Source of the DNA: Campylobacter gracilis
Lineage (GTDB): Bacteria; Campylobacterota; Campylobacteria; Campylobacterales; Campylobacteraceae
NCBI RefSeq assembly: GCF_001190745.1
Contig: NZ_CP012196.1
Location: 558,001-622,000, forward strand
Direction of reading: 5' to 3'
Length of the DNA stretch: 64,000 bases
In this document: positions 41,393 to 51,723 of the stretch, piece after piece
Numbering within the stretch: the first letter of the stretch is position 1
Layout of the letters: every line of letters begins with the position of its first letter
Notes under the pieces: model-generated
Seen by the model: the letters and a program-made list of their open reading frames with translations, nothing else
What the model was told of the DNA's origin: nothing
Database searches by the model: none
Made by a program: the position numbers and the translations under genes

Positions 41393-42223
41393 TTAAATAA
41401 TATCCCTTAGTTTGCGCGCTTCATACATCCACGCCTCAAGCTCATCCCAGCGCTCGTCACGAATCATCCCCACGCAAAGATCAAGCTCGTTTTTAAAAGC
41501 ATCGATCGCGCCCAGTAGGTTCGTGCGGTTTTGCTTGAAAATATCGACCCACATCTGCGGCGAGCTTTTGGCGATACGGCTCATGCCCGAGAAGCTGCCG
41601 CCGGCTAAATTTATGATGTTGCGGCGATTTTCCTCTTTTAGCACGCTGTTTACGAGCGAATAGCTGATCGCGTGGGGCAGGTGCGAGATGAGCGCCACGT
41701 GGTGATCGTGGCTTTTTGCGTCCATAAATACGATCTTCATCCCCGCGAACGAAAAAATTTCGACCGCTCGTTTGATATGCACTTCGTCCGCACCGTGATC
41801 GTCACAGATGACGACTACTGCGCCGTTTAAAAGCTCTTTAAACGCCGCTTGCGGACCGGAGTTTTCGGTACCAGCCATTGGGTGAGCCGCAATGAAATTT
41901 CGTCTGATCTGCGGCGGGCAGTTTTGCAAAATTTTAAATTTCGTGCTTCCCAGATCGATGATCGTCGTCTCGCTTCTGCAGTCGCTTAGTTTTTGCAACG
42001 TCTCAATAATTGCCTCCACGGGGATTGCAAGAAATATCGCGTCGCAGCTTTGCTTCATCTGCTCCAGACTTAAAATTTCATGCACTAGTCCGAGCCGCAG
42101 AGCTTCTTTTTCATTTTCACGGCTGATGTCGCAGCCATAGACGGCGCTAATTATTTTGGTGCTTTTTAGACATAGCCCAAGAGAGCCGCCGATGAGACCC
42201 AAGCCGATAATTCCTATCTTCAT
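41393..42223 (-). CDS. tyrA: Prephenate dehydrogenase
   Basis: 276 residues from ATG 42223 (MKIGIIGLGLIGGSLGLCLK); an ATG 24 bases further upstream is in frame but the NAD-binding start argues for this one. Later motifs AAHPMAGTENSGPQAAFKEL and LISHLPHAISYSLVN. Tyrosine synthesis. Divergent from bamA, as in C. jejuni. Confidence 0.93.
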   Translation of the reverse strand: MKIGIIGLGLIGGSLGLCLKSTKIISAVYGCDISRENEKEALRLGLVHEILSLEQMKQSCDAIFLAIPVEAIIETLQKLSDCRSETTIIDLGSTKFKILQNCPPQIRRNFIAAHPMAGTENSGPQAAFKELLNGAVVVICDDHGADEVHIKRAVEIFSFAGMKIVFMDAKSHDHHVALISHLPHAISYSLVNSVLKEENRRNIINLAGGSFSGMSRIAKSSPQMWVDIFKQNRTNLLGAIDAFKNELDLCVGMIRDERWDELEAWMYEARKLRDII

Positions 42224-42304
42224 AAAATTCCTTTTTGATATATGCAAGTTTTAATTTTAATGTGGTATTATACGCAAATTATTTTCGTTTTTAGGTAAAA
42301 TTTT

Positions 42305-44560
42305 ATGAAAAAAAGCGTTTTTTTACTCTTAGTAGGCGGGATTTCCGTGGCGTGCGCCGCGCAGATCAAATCCATTAAATTTGAAGGTCTTAGGCATCTC
42401 TCTCCACAGGTCGCACAGCAAATTTCAGGACTTAAGGTAGGCGATGAGCTTAACGGAGAAAACACCAATGCTGCGATTTCAAAGCTATTTGAGCAGGGCT
42501 ATTTCAGCGACGTTTATATCAGCGAACAAGGCGGCGCGGTCACTATCAATGTAACCGAAAAACCGACTATCGCTAAGGTCGAGATCAAAAACGTAGTTAC
42601 CAACGACCGCGACAAGATCAATGAGCTCATCGGCTTGCGTCCGGGTCAGGTTTACGACGAGGTGGCTGCTAAAAAAGCGGAGACCCGTATCAAGCAATAC
42701 TACGAAGTCAAGGGCTTTTTTGACACCGTGGTGGAATTTTATCCAAAGCCGATAAACGACGATAAATCTGTCATCTTGCTAACGATCGAGGTAAATCGCG
42801 GCGAAAATATCATCATCGATAAGGTAAATTTGGTGGGCGCGGACAAGCTCGACTATGACGATATTGAGCCATCCGTCGCCAATAAAGAACGCGAGACGCT
42901 GGGCTGGATGTGGGGCTTTAACGATGGCAAGGTAAAAACCGCCGAGCTTCCTAACGACGCAAATAGAATTCAAGAAGAATATTATAAAAAAGGCTACTTA
43001 GACGCGCAGGTTTCGGCGCCGCTACTTAATGCCGATATGGATAATTACACTGCTGATCTTACCTACTATATCAGCGAGGGCGAGCAATACACCGTAAGCT
43101 CCGTAGATATCGAGTATCCTGCAGATATAATCAAGCTTGATAAAGAAAAGGTTCTGGACGATTTTAAGCTTCAAAAGGGTGATACAATGAATTCCGAGCG
43201 TTTGCGCCGCGATATGAATACGCTAGAGACTTTAGTCGCCGATCAGGGATACGCCTATGTGCGCATCGTGCCTAAGACTAAGCAGGACAAAGAAGCTCGC
43301 ACGGTCGCTATCACGTATCAAGTCATCCCGGAGGATAAAGTCTATATTAGAAACGTAACGATCTCGGGTAACGATAAGACCGAGGATAAGGTCATCCGTC
43401 GCGAGATGTATCTGACCGAGGGAAATTTATATAGCAAAACCGACTACAACGATTCGTTAAATTCTTTAAAACGCACGGGGTATTTCGATGAGGTGGAGAT
43501 TAAAGAAAACCGCGTTTCTAACGATCAGATCGATCTTGAAGTCGCAGTTAAAGAAGCTCCTACGGGCTCTATCACGGGTGGTATCGGATATGGCAGCGAG
43601 GATGGAATTTTACTTAGCGGTGGTATCAGCGATCGTAATGTATTCGGCACCGGCTTGCACGGCGCATTCTCGGTTGAAAAGAGCGACGATCAGTTAAGCG
43701 GACGTTTGAGCTTAACCAATCCTAGAGTGTTTGATTCTGAGTATAGCTTGGGCGGATCGATCTTCGCCAATGATTACGACTGGGACGACTACGATGAGAA
43801 ATCTTACGGATTTTCAATCACGGGCGGTCGCAAGATCGGACGCAATACCGATGTAAGCCTTACATATTATCTAGAAAAAAGCGAGATTAAGGGCTTAAAC
43901 GAATATTACGCCAAAGCAGGCTATCTAGATGGTAAGAATTTAAAAAGCTCGATTATCCCGTCTATTACATACAACAGCACCGATGATTATTACTTACCAA
44001 GAAGCGGTATGATCGCAAGTGCTAGCTTAGAATACGCGGGTCTTGGCGGCGATATGGACTACACCAAGGCGCGAGGATCATTTAACTACTACTTTGGCTT
44101 GCGAGATTATATCGATCACGACATTATCTTTAGATACAAAGCTGCAACGGGCTATATGTGGGAAGGTAATAAAAAGATCCCGATCAACGAAAAACTATTC
44201 CTAGGCGGAATGAAAAGCATTAGAGGCTACGAAGGTCGCAGTATCCCGAAAAAAGAGATCTGCTTAAATGCAAATAATTGCCGCTATATCGAAACAGGCG
44301 GTATGCAGAGCTTCAATAACTCCTTTGAGCTAAGCTTTCCGGTGGTAGATAGGCTTAAAATGCGCTTTGTAACGTTTTTTGACTACGGAATGATCGGCGA
44401 TCATGACTGGAATGAAGAGGAGCGCTACAGCACGGGTGCTGGTATCGAGTGGATGACGCCGATGGGGCCTTTGCAACTATACTTCGTTAAGCCGCTTAAT
44501 AAAAAGCCGCACGATGACACAAATAGCTTCGAATTTAGTATCGGTGCTAGATTTAATTAA
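42305..44560 (+). CDS. bamA: Outer membrane assembly factor BamA
   Basis: 751 residues. Signal peptide (~1-19), five POTRA domains (~20-400) and a C-terminal Omp85 barrel (~430-751) with the lid-lock motif FLGGMKSIRGYEGRSIPKKE and final strand SFEFSIGARFN. Inserts outer membrane proteins. Confidence 0.96.
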   Translation: MKKSVFLLLVGGISVACAAQIKSIKFEGLRHLSPQVAQQISGLKVGDELNGENTNAAISKLFEQGYFSDVYISEQGGAVTINVTEKPTIAKVEIKNVVTNDRDKINELIGLRPGQVYDEVAAKKAETRIKQYYEVKGFFDTVVEFYPKPINDDKSVILLTIEVNRGENIIIDKVNLVGADKLDYDDIEPSVANKERETLGWMWGFNDGKVKTAELPNDANRIQEEYYKKGYLDAQVSAPLLNADMDNYTADLTYYISEGEQYTVSSVDIEYPADIIKLDKEKVLDDFKLQKGDTMNSERLRRDMNTLETLVADQGYAYVRIVPKTKQDKEARTVAITYQVIPEDKVYIRNVTISGNDKTEDKVIRREMYLTEGNLYSKTDYNDSLNSLKRTGYFDEVEIKENRVSNDQIDLEVAVKEAPTGSITGGIGYGSEDGILLSGGISDRNVFGTGLHGAFSVEKSDDQLSGRLSLTNPRVFDSEYSLGGSIFANDYDWDDYDEKSYGFSITGGRKIGRNTDVSLTYYLEKSEIKGLNEYYAKAGYLDGKNLKSSIIPSITYNSTDDYYLPRSGMIASASLEYAGLGGDMDYTKARGSFNYYFGLRDYIDHDIIFRYKAATGYMWEGNKKIPINEKLFLGGMKSIRGYEGRSIPKKEICLNANNCRYIETGGMQSFNNSFELSFPVVDRLKMRFVTFFDYGMIGDHDWNEEERYSTGAGIEWMTPMGPLQLYFVKPLNKKPHDDTNSFEFSIGARFN

Positions 44561-45115
44561 ACGCGACGACTTGCGAACGCTGTGGCGTGCGTAGAATTTT
44601 CTACCGCACGCCTTAAATTTAATAATGCTCGCAATTTTAGCTTTTTGTGTAGCGCTTATTTGCAGCTATTGTAGGCGGTTTGAGCTAAATTTAATTGGGA
44701 TTCTGCTCGGCTTAGGATGAAATTTAAACGCGTAGCTTGCTTTGAATTTTTTAGAATTTTATTTATCAAGATAGTTTAGAATTTCATTCGTATGGCAAAA
44801 TTTTAGGCATAAGAGTTTTAAAAAAGTCAATACAAGCAATTAGCAGAATTTAAAGAAATTCTATATTGAAATTTTAAAGATTACGATATAGACGATAAAC
44901 GCCGCTTTGTTGTGCGCGGAATTTCACTGCATAGGATTTAGCGCGCCACTGAATTTTAAAGCTCATAAATTTTGAGATTCTAAAATCGCTAGAATTTAAA
45001 ATTTTAAATCGCCTTGTAAATCGCTAAACATTTGCGTTAAATTTTACCTCGCTTTACCGATAATTTAAGTTAAGCTTGTAAAATCGCGCTCTAAAATCAT
45101 ATCAAAGGCTCTTTT
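44561..45115. other. 555-bp spacer, no gene seen
   Basis: AT-rich with many AAATTTTA/GAATTTTA words. No coding potential seen on either strand. Confidence 0.7.
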
Positions 45116-46495
45116 ATGCGTAGAAATGGCAATGGAACGAAGCTTAAAATTTTAATATTTCTTATTATAATATGCGCTTTGGTTTATGGAATTTTTAGAA
45201 TTTTCACCTCGCCGAAATTTGAAAAAAATCCTCCGCAAATTGCGCTGGAAAATGAAATTTATTGGAATTTAACCTCGCCCTTGAAGATTAAAATTTCAGA
45301 CGATACCGGCATTAAGGTTGTCCGCGTAAACTTAAACGACGGAGCCAGCACGATACCTCTACTAAATGAGGAGCTAAACGTTCCGCAAACGACGCTAGAG
45401 CTTGCCGTGCAATTTCCTAAAAATTTGATGCTTAATAAAGATAAAAACTACAAGCTCGAAGTTTTCGCAAATGACATTAGCTCGTGGAATTTTGCGCAAG
45501 GAAATAAGAGCGTAAAAACGGCAAATATAATAATAGACGACAAAAAGCCCCTCATAAATATCATCAATCAATCCTATAAAATCACCAAAGGTGGTAGCGC
45601 TGTAGTTGTATTCTCAGCTAAAGACGAGCGCCTAAATGAAGTCTATGTCAAAACCAACTATGGCAAAATTTTTAAAGCGATTCCTTTCGTAAAAGAGGGT
45701 TATTATGCGTCTCTCGTAGCATGGCCTGCAAATTTAGAGGAATTTCGCGCAGAAGCGGTCGCCACCGATCGTGCAGGCAACGAAAGCATTTCGCAGATCA
45801 AGTATTTTTATCAGGACAAAAAATACAAAGTCTCTACTATCAAGCTAAATTCTGGTTTTATTAACGGCAAGGTAAGCGATCTGGCTAGTCAATACGCGCA
45901 GAATTTTAACTCAATGAGCGATCTGGAGAAATTTAAATTCGTAAATGAAACTTTACGTAAGAAAAACGGAGACGATCTGCACGCTGCTACTAGCGCGGTG
46001 CACGAAGATAAAATAAATGGATTTGAGCTAAAGCCTTTTTATCCGCTTGCTAAAGGCGCAGCGGTAGCAAGCTTTGCCGATCATCGGATATTTTTTATGA
46101 ACGACGAACAAGTAAGCGAGTCATGGCATATGGGGCTCGATCTAGCAAGCGTTGCAAACGCCGATATCAAAGAGAGCAACTATGGCAAAGTAGTTTTTGC
46201 GCAGGAAAATGGAATTTTCGGATTAAATTTGGGAATTTACTATGGCTTTGGATTATACGGCATCTACGGACACTGCTCGGCGACGCAGTTAAGTGTGGGC
46301 AGCGATGTAAAGCCGGGCGACATTCTAGCACAGACGGGCTCAAGCGGTTTTGCTTTCGGAGATCATCTGCATTTTGGCATCGTAGTTCAGGGCGTGGACG
46401 TAAGACCCGAGGAGTGGATGGATCCTAAGTGGATGAAAGATAACATTACCGACGTCTTAGAATCGTCCAAAAAAGTAATAGAAAAAGGTAAGTAA
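45116..46495 (+). CDS. M23 (LytM) family peptidoglycan endopeptidase
   Basis: 459 residues; N-terminal membrane anchor (residues ~9-27), a periplasmic beta-rich middle and a LytM domain with SWHMGLDLAS (HxxxD), YGHCSATQLS and DHLHFGIVVQG (HxH). All zinc ligands are present, so it is probably active in wall remodelling, possibly cell shape. Precedes lpxC, as in C. jejuni. Confidence 0.9.
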   Translation: MRRNGNGTKLKILIFLIIICALVYGIFRIFTSPKFEKNPPQIALENEIYWNLTSPLKIKISDDTGIKVVRVNLNDGASTIPLLNEELNVPQTTLELAVQFPKNLMLNKDKNYKLEVFANDISSWNFAQGNKSVKTANIIIDDKKPLINIINQSYKITKGGSAVVVFSAKDERLNEVYVKTNYGKIFKAIPFVKEGYYASLVAWPANLEEFRAEAVATDRAGNESISQIKYFYQDKKYKVSTIKLNSGFINGKVSDLASQYAQNFNSMSDLEKFKFVNETLRKKNGDDLHAATSAVHEDKINGFELKPFYPLAKGAAVASFADHRIFFMNDEQVSESWHMGLDLASVANADIKESNYGKVVFAQENGIFGLNLGIYYGFGLYGIYGHCSATQLSVGSDVKPGDILAQTGSSGFAFGDHLHFGIVVQGVDVRPEEWMDPKWMKDNITDVLESSKKVIEKGK

Positions 46496-46511
46496 ATTCT
46501 AAAATTTTCGC

Positions 46512-46517
46512 TATAAT
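46512..46517 (+). promoter_or_regulatory. -10 element upstream of lpxC
   Basis: TATAAT 29 bases before the chosen lpxC start, supporting the shorter lpxC start at 46546. Confidence 0.45.
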
Positions 46518-46545
46518 GCGCGGGTTAATGAAAACGAGGATAGAA

Positions 46546-47430
46546 ATGAGACAGACAACGATAGCTAAGAAAGTCCATAACGTCGGCATCGGGCTGCACA
46601 AAGGTGAGCCTATCAGACTTACGTTAGAGCCTTTAGAGGCAGGCAGTGGAATCGTATTTTATAGAAGCGATCTTGGCGTTAGTTTTAAAGCCGAGCCGAA
46701 AAATGTCATAAATACGCAAATGGCAACTGTCGTAGGAAATGAGAAGGGCTATATATCAACGATAGAGCATCTAATGAGCGCTATTAATGCCTATGGCATC
46801 GATAATATCCGTATTATCGTCGATGCTAATGAAATTCCTGTGATGGACGGAAGCTCCGCGAGCTTTTGTATGCTTTTGGACGAAGCGGGAGTAAGAGAGC
46901 TCGACGCTAATAAAAAAGCTCTCATTATCAAGCGTGCCGTGGAGATTCGTGAGGGCGATAAGCTCGTACGGCTAAGTCCTAGCAAGAGCCCGAAATTTGA
47001 TTATACGATTAAATTTAGCCATCCGCTCATCGGCACTCAGCACCATGTTTTTGAATTTAGCAAAAAAGCCTATCTTAAAGAAATTTCGCGCGCCAGAACT
47101 TTTGGATTTTTAAAAGATGTACAGGCGCTACGCTCCATGGGGTTAGCTCTAGGCGGCAGCTTGGAAAACGCCGTCGTAATCGATGAGAATAAAATTTTAA
47201 ATCCCGAGGGTTTGCGCTTTGAAAATGAGTTTGTCCGCCATAAAATTTTAGACGCGATCGGCGATCTTGCGCTCGTGGGTGCTCCGATTTTGGGCGATTA
47301 TACGGCATTCGCGGGAAGCCACGATCTAAATCATAAGCTCACTTTGGCGGTCCTTGCCGATGCGAAAAATTTCGAGCTAGTAGATCTTACCGCCGAGGTC
47401 GTGCGCGAGTATCAAAAAGTCTTTGCTTAA
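46546..47430 (+). CDS. lpxC: UDP-3-O-acyl-N-acetylglucosamine deacetylase LpxC
   Basis: 294 residues from ATG 46546 (MRQTTIAKKVHNVGIGLHKG, the usual start; an ATG 30 bases earlier lies inside the promoter). Zinc ligands in TIEHLMSAI and DLNHKLTLAVLAD, plus RARTFGF. Committed step of lipid A synthesis. The stop is in frame with the tsaB region downstream. Confidence 0.95.
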   Translation: MRQTTIAKKVHNVGIGLHKGEPIRLTLEPLEAGSGIVFYRSDLGVSFKAEPKNVINTQMATVVGNEKGYISTIEHLMSAINAYGIDNIRIIVDANEIPVMDGSSASFCMLLDEAGVRELDANKKALIIKRAVEIREGDKLVRLSPSKSPKFDYTIKFSHPLIGTQHHVFEFSKKAYLKEISRARTFGFLKDVQALRSMGLALGGSLENAVVIDENKILNPEGLRFENEFVRHKILDAIGDLALVGAPILGDYTAFAGSHDLNHKLTLAVLADAKNFELVDLTAEVVREYQKVFA

Positions 47431-47439
47431 GGGCGCAAA

Positions 47440-47892
47440 ATCAAAGAGGTTGAAATTCTAATCGCTGCTCTTAGCGCTCCATGCCTACTCGGCGTGTATG
47501 AAAACGGCGCCAAGATAGCGGAATTTGCAAGCGCCGAAGGCGAAAAAGCCGATAAATTTCTGGTCGCTAAATTTAGCGAAATTTTAAAAACTTATAAAAT
47601 CAAAGAGCTCATCTACGCAAATACTCCCGGCAGCTTCATGGGCATGAAGGTAAGCTACGTGATATTGCGCACGCTTAGCATAGCTCTTGATGTGCCGCTG
47701 TACGCGATCAGCGGCTTTGAGCTAAGTGGCTTCGGGCCGATCAGAGCGAATAAAAACTTCAGCTACGTTTATGAGAACGGCGAAATCAAAATGAAAAAAT
47801 GCGCTCCCGCCGCGCTGTCTTTGCCGCAGGATTTATCGGTTTTAAATAAAAGCGATGATATACTTCCAAATTACATCATAGAAGCGGTTTAG
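47440..47892 (+). CDS. tsaB: TsaB-like tRNA threonylcarbamoyladenosine protein, start uncertain
   Basis: The family N-terminus (EVEILIAALSAPCLLGVYEN) is encoded from about 47443, but no ATG, GTG or TTG precedes it in frame after the lpxC stop (47428-47430). The first usual start is GTG 47494, which would remove the first strand of the ASKHA fold. ATC 47440 or ATT 47455 may be used. Later ANTPGSFMGMKVSYVILRTL matches TsaB. With TsaC, D and E it makes t6A. Coordinates use the ATC. Confidence 0.75.
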   Translation: MKEVEILIAALSAPCLLGVYENGAKIAEFASAEGEKADKFLVAKFSEILKTYKIKELIYANTPGSFMGMKVSYVILRTLSIALDVPLYAISGFELSGFGPIRANKNFSYVYENGEIKMKKCAPAALSLPQDLSVLNKSDDILPNYIIEAV

Positions 47893-47900
47893 GAGAGAGC

Positions 47901-48782
47901 TTGATTATAAGAATTCCTGCGACGAGCGCAAATTTAGGTCCCGGTTTCGACGCGCTCGGCCTTAGCCTAGGGCTATTTAACGAAGTAGAGATTACCGAGC
48001 AGAAGTTTTTTTGCGTATCGCTTAGCGGTGAGGGCAGCGACAGAGCGTGGCTTAAGAAGGGCAACGCTTTTTTGAATATTTTCAATGAAATTTACAGAAA
48101 ACTAGGCGGCAGGCAAGAGATAAATTTTAAATTTGCTTTTCACAACAACATCCCGTTTTCGCGCGGGCTGGGCAGCAGCTCAGCCGTGATCGTAGGCGCT
48201 ATCGCAAGCGCTTATAAAATTTGCGGTTTTGAGATCGATCGCGCTAAAATTTTAAACACGGCGCTGGAATATGAAAATCACCCCGATAATATCGCGCCCG
48301 CGACGCTCGGCGGCTTTGTCAGTAGCGTCGTGGACGGCAAGACGGTTCGCACGCAAAAATGCGAAATTTCGCAAGATCTGCAAGCGGTCGTCGTTATCCC
48401 CGATACGCCGATGCCTACGAACGAATCGCGCGGCAGGCTGCCTAAGAGCTTTTCGATCAAAGATTGCGTTAGCAACCTTTCGCACGCGGCGTTTCTGAGT
48501 GCTTGCTTTATGCGACGCGACTACGACAGCTTGCGCTATGCCTGTATCGATAAGATGCACGAGCAGATGCGCATGGGCGTGCTTCCGCAGCTTTTTGAGG
48601 TGCGCGAGATCGCTTATGCAAACGGCGCGCTTATGAGCTCGCTATCGGGAAGCGGCTCAAGCTTTTTAAATTTAGCCTATAGATCCGACGCTGCAAAGCT
48701 TAAAGCCTGCCTTAGCGAAAATTTTAAAAACTTCCGCGTCGAAATTTTAGATATCGACAACGGCGGCTTTAATATTGACTAA
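47901..48782 (+). CDS. thrB: Homoserine kinase
   Basis: 293 residues, TTG start with GGAGAG upstream. GHMP kinase motifs: ATSANLGPGFDALGLSL and the ATP loop FSRGLGSSSAVIVGAIA, late GSGSSFLNL. Threonine synthesis. Confidence 0.93.
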   Translation: MIIRIPATSANLGPGFDALGLSLGLFNEVEITEQKFFCVSLSGEGSDRAWLKKGNAFLNIFNEIYRKLGGRQEINFKFAFHNNIPFSRGLGSSSAVIVGAIASAYKICGFEIDRAKILNTALEYENHPDNIAPATLGGFVSSVVDGKTVRTQKCEISQDLQAVVVIPDTPMPTNESRGRLPKSFSIKDCVSNLSHAAFLSACFMRRDYDSLRYACIDKMHEQMRMGVLPQLFEVREIAYANGALMSSLSGSGSSFLNLAYRSDAAKLKACLSENFKNFRVEILDIDNGGFNID

Positions 48783-48803
48783 GAAAAATAAAGATATAAT
48801 CGC

Positions 48804-49031
48804 ATGAGCGAACCGATTAGGATGTGCGTTATTTGCAAGGGGCGCTTCGCCAAGCGCGAGCTCCACGCCTTTTTGCAAAATTTTAAAAATATAAGCTCAA
48901 ACAGACAATTTTATATTTGCGACGGTTGCATAAATCAAAAAGAGAAAATTTCAAAATATCTATCTAAATTTGCGTCTAGCGCAGATTTGGGACATATCAA
49001 GGAGAGGGTTTTAAATGGGTGTTCTGATTAA
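48804..49031 (+). CDS. YlxR/DUF448 RNA-binding protein
   Basis: 75 residues: [16 protein letters not shown] and a second Cys pair (ICDGC). Sits directly before infB and overlaps it by 17 bases, the usual place. In C. jejuni an equivalent small gene is in the same order. Confidence 0.85.
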   Translation: MSEPIRMCVICKGRFAKRELHAFLQNFKNISSNRQFYICDGCINQKEKISKYLSKFASSADLGHIKERVLNGCSD

Positions 49032-51723
49032 AGATATCGCGGACGAGCTTGGATACGCAAGCAAAGAGATAATCGAAAAAGCGCAGGAGATGGGCTTTAA
49101 AAAGGTAAAAACCGCGTCTAATAAAGTAAGCGAAGAGGAAGCTGCCGCTATTTACGATTATATTCAGACGGGAATTTTGCCGGGGAAAAAGTCAAAGCCT
49201 GCGAAAAAAAGTTCCGAAAAAGCGCAAGAAGACGAGAATAAGCCCGCTAAAAAACAGAGCGAAACTAAAAAAACCGCTAAAAAAGAGAGTCCTAAAAAGG
49301 CGGAAAGTTTAAAAGCTTCCGGATCCAAAGAGTCCGCGCAGAGTGCCAAAGAGCCTAGCGATGAAAAAACGCGTACGCAAGAGCCCGAGGTAAAGACCGA
49401 AAAATCTCAAAATCAAAAAGAAGAAATTTCCTCCGCCCCGCAGGAGAAAGAGGAGAAGCAAAACGCTGCCTCAAAGCCTGCGCCGGTGCAGATAAACAGC
49501 GGCGATAGCATCGCTAACGAGAGCCTGCAAAAGCGCCGAGGCTTAGTCATCGTCAAAAAGAAAAAGGAAGTTCAAGTCCCGGCGGCACAAGATAGGACCG
49601 AGCCTAGGCGCGAAAAGATAAGTGCGAGCTTGGAGGCGATCTTTTCAAATGCCGAACTAAATTTGAAAAAGAAAAAGATCGAAAAGAAAAAAGCTCCCGC
49701 GGCTAAAAAAGAGGACGCCCTCAAAATCGACATCATTCCTGATCACGAGATGGCGGATATCGTCATTGAGGACGAGGACGTCGTGGTAATGCCCGATTTC
49801 ACCGTCAAACCAATTCAGACCGAAAACCGCACCAAAAGTAAAAACCAACCTAATATTTATCGCGCCTCGCAGAATCAAATTTTTAGCAGTGAGGGCGGTA
49901 TAAGTCGCGGCGGTCGCAAAAAGCATAAAAAAGCCCCTCGCGAGCAGGGTAGCGAAATCGTAAGTTCTGTAAATATCCCAAAAGAGATCCGCGTTTACGA
50001 GTTTGCCGATAAGATTAAAAAGCAGCCTAGCGAAATCATCGGCAAGTTATTTGCGCTCGGGATGATGACGACGAAAAACGACTTTTTGGACGAGGATGCG
50101 ATAGAAATTTTAGCAAGCGAATTCGGCATTGAGGTAAATATCATCGATGAGGCGCAGGAGTTTGATTACATCAAGGCCTACGAGGACAGCGAAGGCGAAG
50201 AAAATTTAATCGCTAGAGCGCCTGTCATTACCATCATGGGGCACGTCGATCACGGTAAAACGAGCCTGCTCGATTACATCCGAAACTCGCGCGTAGCAAG
50301 CGGCGAAGCGGGCGGCATCACGCAGCACGTAGGCGCGTATATGGTCGAGAAAAACGGCAGGAAGATCACCTTCATAGATACCCCGGGCCACGAAGCCTTT
50401 ACTTCGATGCGCGCGCGCGGAGCCGAGGTTACCGATATCGTAATTATCGTAGTGGCTGCAGACGACGGCGTCAAGCCTCAGACTAAGGAGGCTATAGCGC
50501 ACGCCAAGGCCGCAAACGTGCCGATCATCATCGCGATAAATAAGATGGACAAGCCTAACGCCAATCCCGATCTCGTAAAAACCGGGCTTGCAGAGCTTGA
50601 CATCATGCCTACCGAGTGGGGTGGCAGCTACGAGTTCGTGCCGATCTCCGCAAAAACGGGCGACGGAATTGAAAATTTATTAGAGATCGTGCTTTTGCAA
50701 GCCGATCTTTTGGAGCTCAAAGCTGATCCTAGCAAGCAGGCTAAGGCAACCATCATCGAAAGCTCCCTTCAAAAAGGCCGCGGCGCCGTTGCTACTGTCA
50801 TCGTGCAAAACGGCACCCTGCACGTCGGAGACACCGTCGTAGCGGGCATTGCATACGGCAAGGTGCGCGCGCTTAGCGACGATAAGGGCAGGGCGCTAAA
50901 GCAAATTTTACCAGGCGAATGCGGCGTTATCATAGGCCTTAGCGAGGTTCCGGGCGCGGGCGAGACGCTGATCGGCGTTTCAAGCGATAAAGAAGCGCGC
51001 GAGTACGCGAGTAAAATTTATGAGCATCAGCGCCAAAAAGAGCTTAGCAAATCGACCAAGGTCACCATCGACGAGCTAAGCGCCAAGATTGCCGAAGGCT
51101 CGCTAAAAAGCCTGCCCGTGATCGTTAAAGCCGACGTTGCGGGCTCGCTGGAGGCTATCAAAGCAAGCCTTGAGAAGCTTCGTAACGACGAGGTCAAGGT
51201 CGATATCATCCACAGCGGCATCGGCGGTATCACGCAAAACGACATCGCCTTGGCAAGCGCTAGCGAAAACTGCGTGATCTTGGGCTTCAACGTCCGTCCT
51301 ACAGGCGAGATCAAAGAGCTTGCCAAGGAGCGCGGCGCGCAGATTAAGACCTACAACGTCATCTACAATCTAATCGACGATATCAAGGCGCTTTTGGGCG
51401 GCCTTATGAGCCCGATCATCAGCGAGGAGGCCTTGGGCCAGGCCGAGATCCGCCAGGTCATCAACGTGCCTAAGATCGGGCAGATCGCGGGCTGCATGGT
51501 TACCGACGGGCTCATCGCTCGCGGCGCGAAGATCCGCGTCATCAGAGAGGGCGTCATCATTTTCGAGGGCAACGTCAGCTCGCTCAAGCGCTTCAAAGAC
51601 GACGCCAAGGAAGTCGCCAAAGGCTTAGAGTGCGGCGTAGGCATCGAGGGCTACGACGATATGCGCGTGGGCGATTTTATCGAAAGCTACAAGCAAAAAG
51701 AGGAGCAGGCTACGATCGATTAA
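49015..51723 (+). CDS. infB: Translation initiation factor IF-2
   Basis: 902 residues. Short N-terminal IF2N domain ([20 protein letters not shown]), a long Lys/Glu/Ala linker (~60-330), second IF2N ([20 protein letters not shown]), G domain with [32 protein letters not shown], then domains II-IV. Brings initiator tRNA to the ribosome. Confidence 0.97.
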   Translation: MGVLIKDIADELGYASKEIIEKAQEMGFKKVKTASNKVSEEEAAAIYDYIQTGILPGKKSKPAKKSSEKAQEDENKPAKKQSETKKTAKKESPKKAESLKASGSKESAQSAKEPSDEKTRTQEPEVKTEKSQNQKEEISSAPQEKEEKQNAASKPAPVQINSGDSIANESLQKRRGLVIVKKKKEVQVPAAQDRTEPRREKISASLEAIFSNAELNLKKKKIEKKKAPAAKKEDALKIDIIPDHEMADIVIEDEDVVVMPDFTVKPIQTENRTKSKNQPNIYRASQNQIFSSEGGISRGGRKKHKKAPREQGSEIVSSVNIPKEIRVYEFADKIKKQPSEIIGKLFALGMMTTKNDFLDEDAIEILASEFGIEVNIIDEAQEFDYIKAYEDSEGEENLIARAPVITIMGHVDHGKTSLLDYIRNSRVASGEAGGITQHVGAYMVEKNGRKITFIDTPGHEAFTSMRARGAEVTDIVIIVVAADDGVKPQTKEAIAHAKAANVPIIIAINKMDKPNANPDLVKTGLAELDIMPTEWGGSYEFVPISAKTGDGIENLLEIVLLQADLLELKADPSKQAKATIIESSLQKGRGAVATVIVQNGTLHVGDTVVAGIAYGKVRALSDDKGRALKQILPGECGVIIGLSEVPGAGETLIGVSSDKEAREYASKIYEHQRQKELSKSTKVTIDELSAKIAEGSLKSLPVIVKADVAGSLEAIKASLEKLRNDEVKVDIIHSGIGGITQNDIALASASENCVILGFNVRPTGEIKELAKERGAQIKTYNVIYNLIDDIKALLGGLMSPIISEEALGQAEIRQVINVPKIGQIAGCMVTDGLIARGAKIRVIREGVIIFEGNVSSLKRFKDDAKEVAKGLECGVGIEGYDDMRVGDFIESYKQKEEQATID

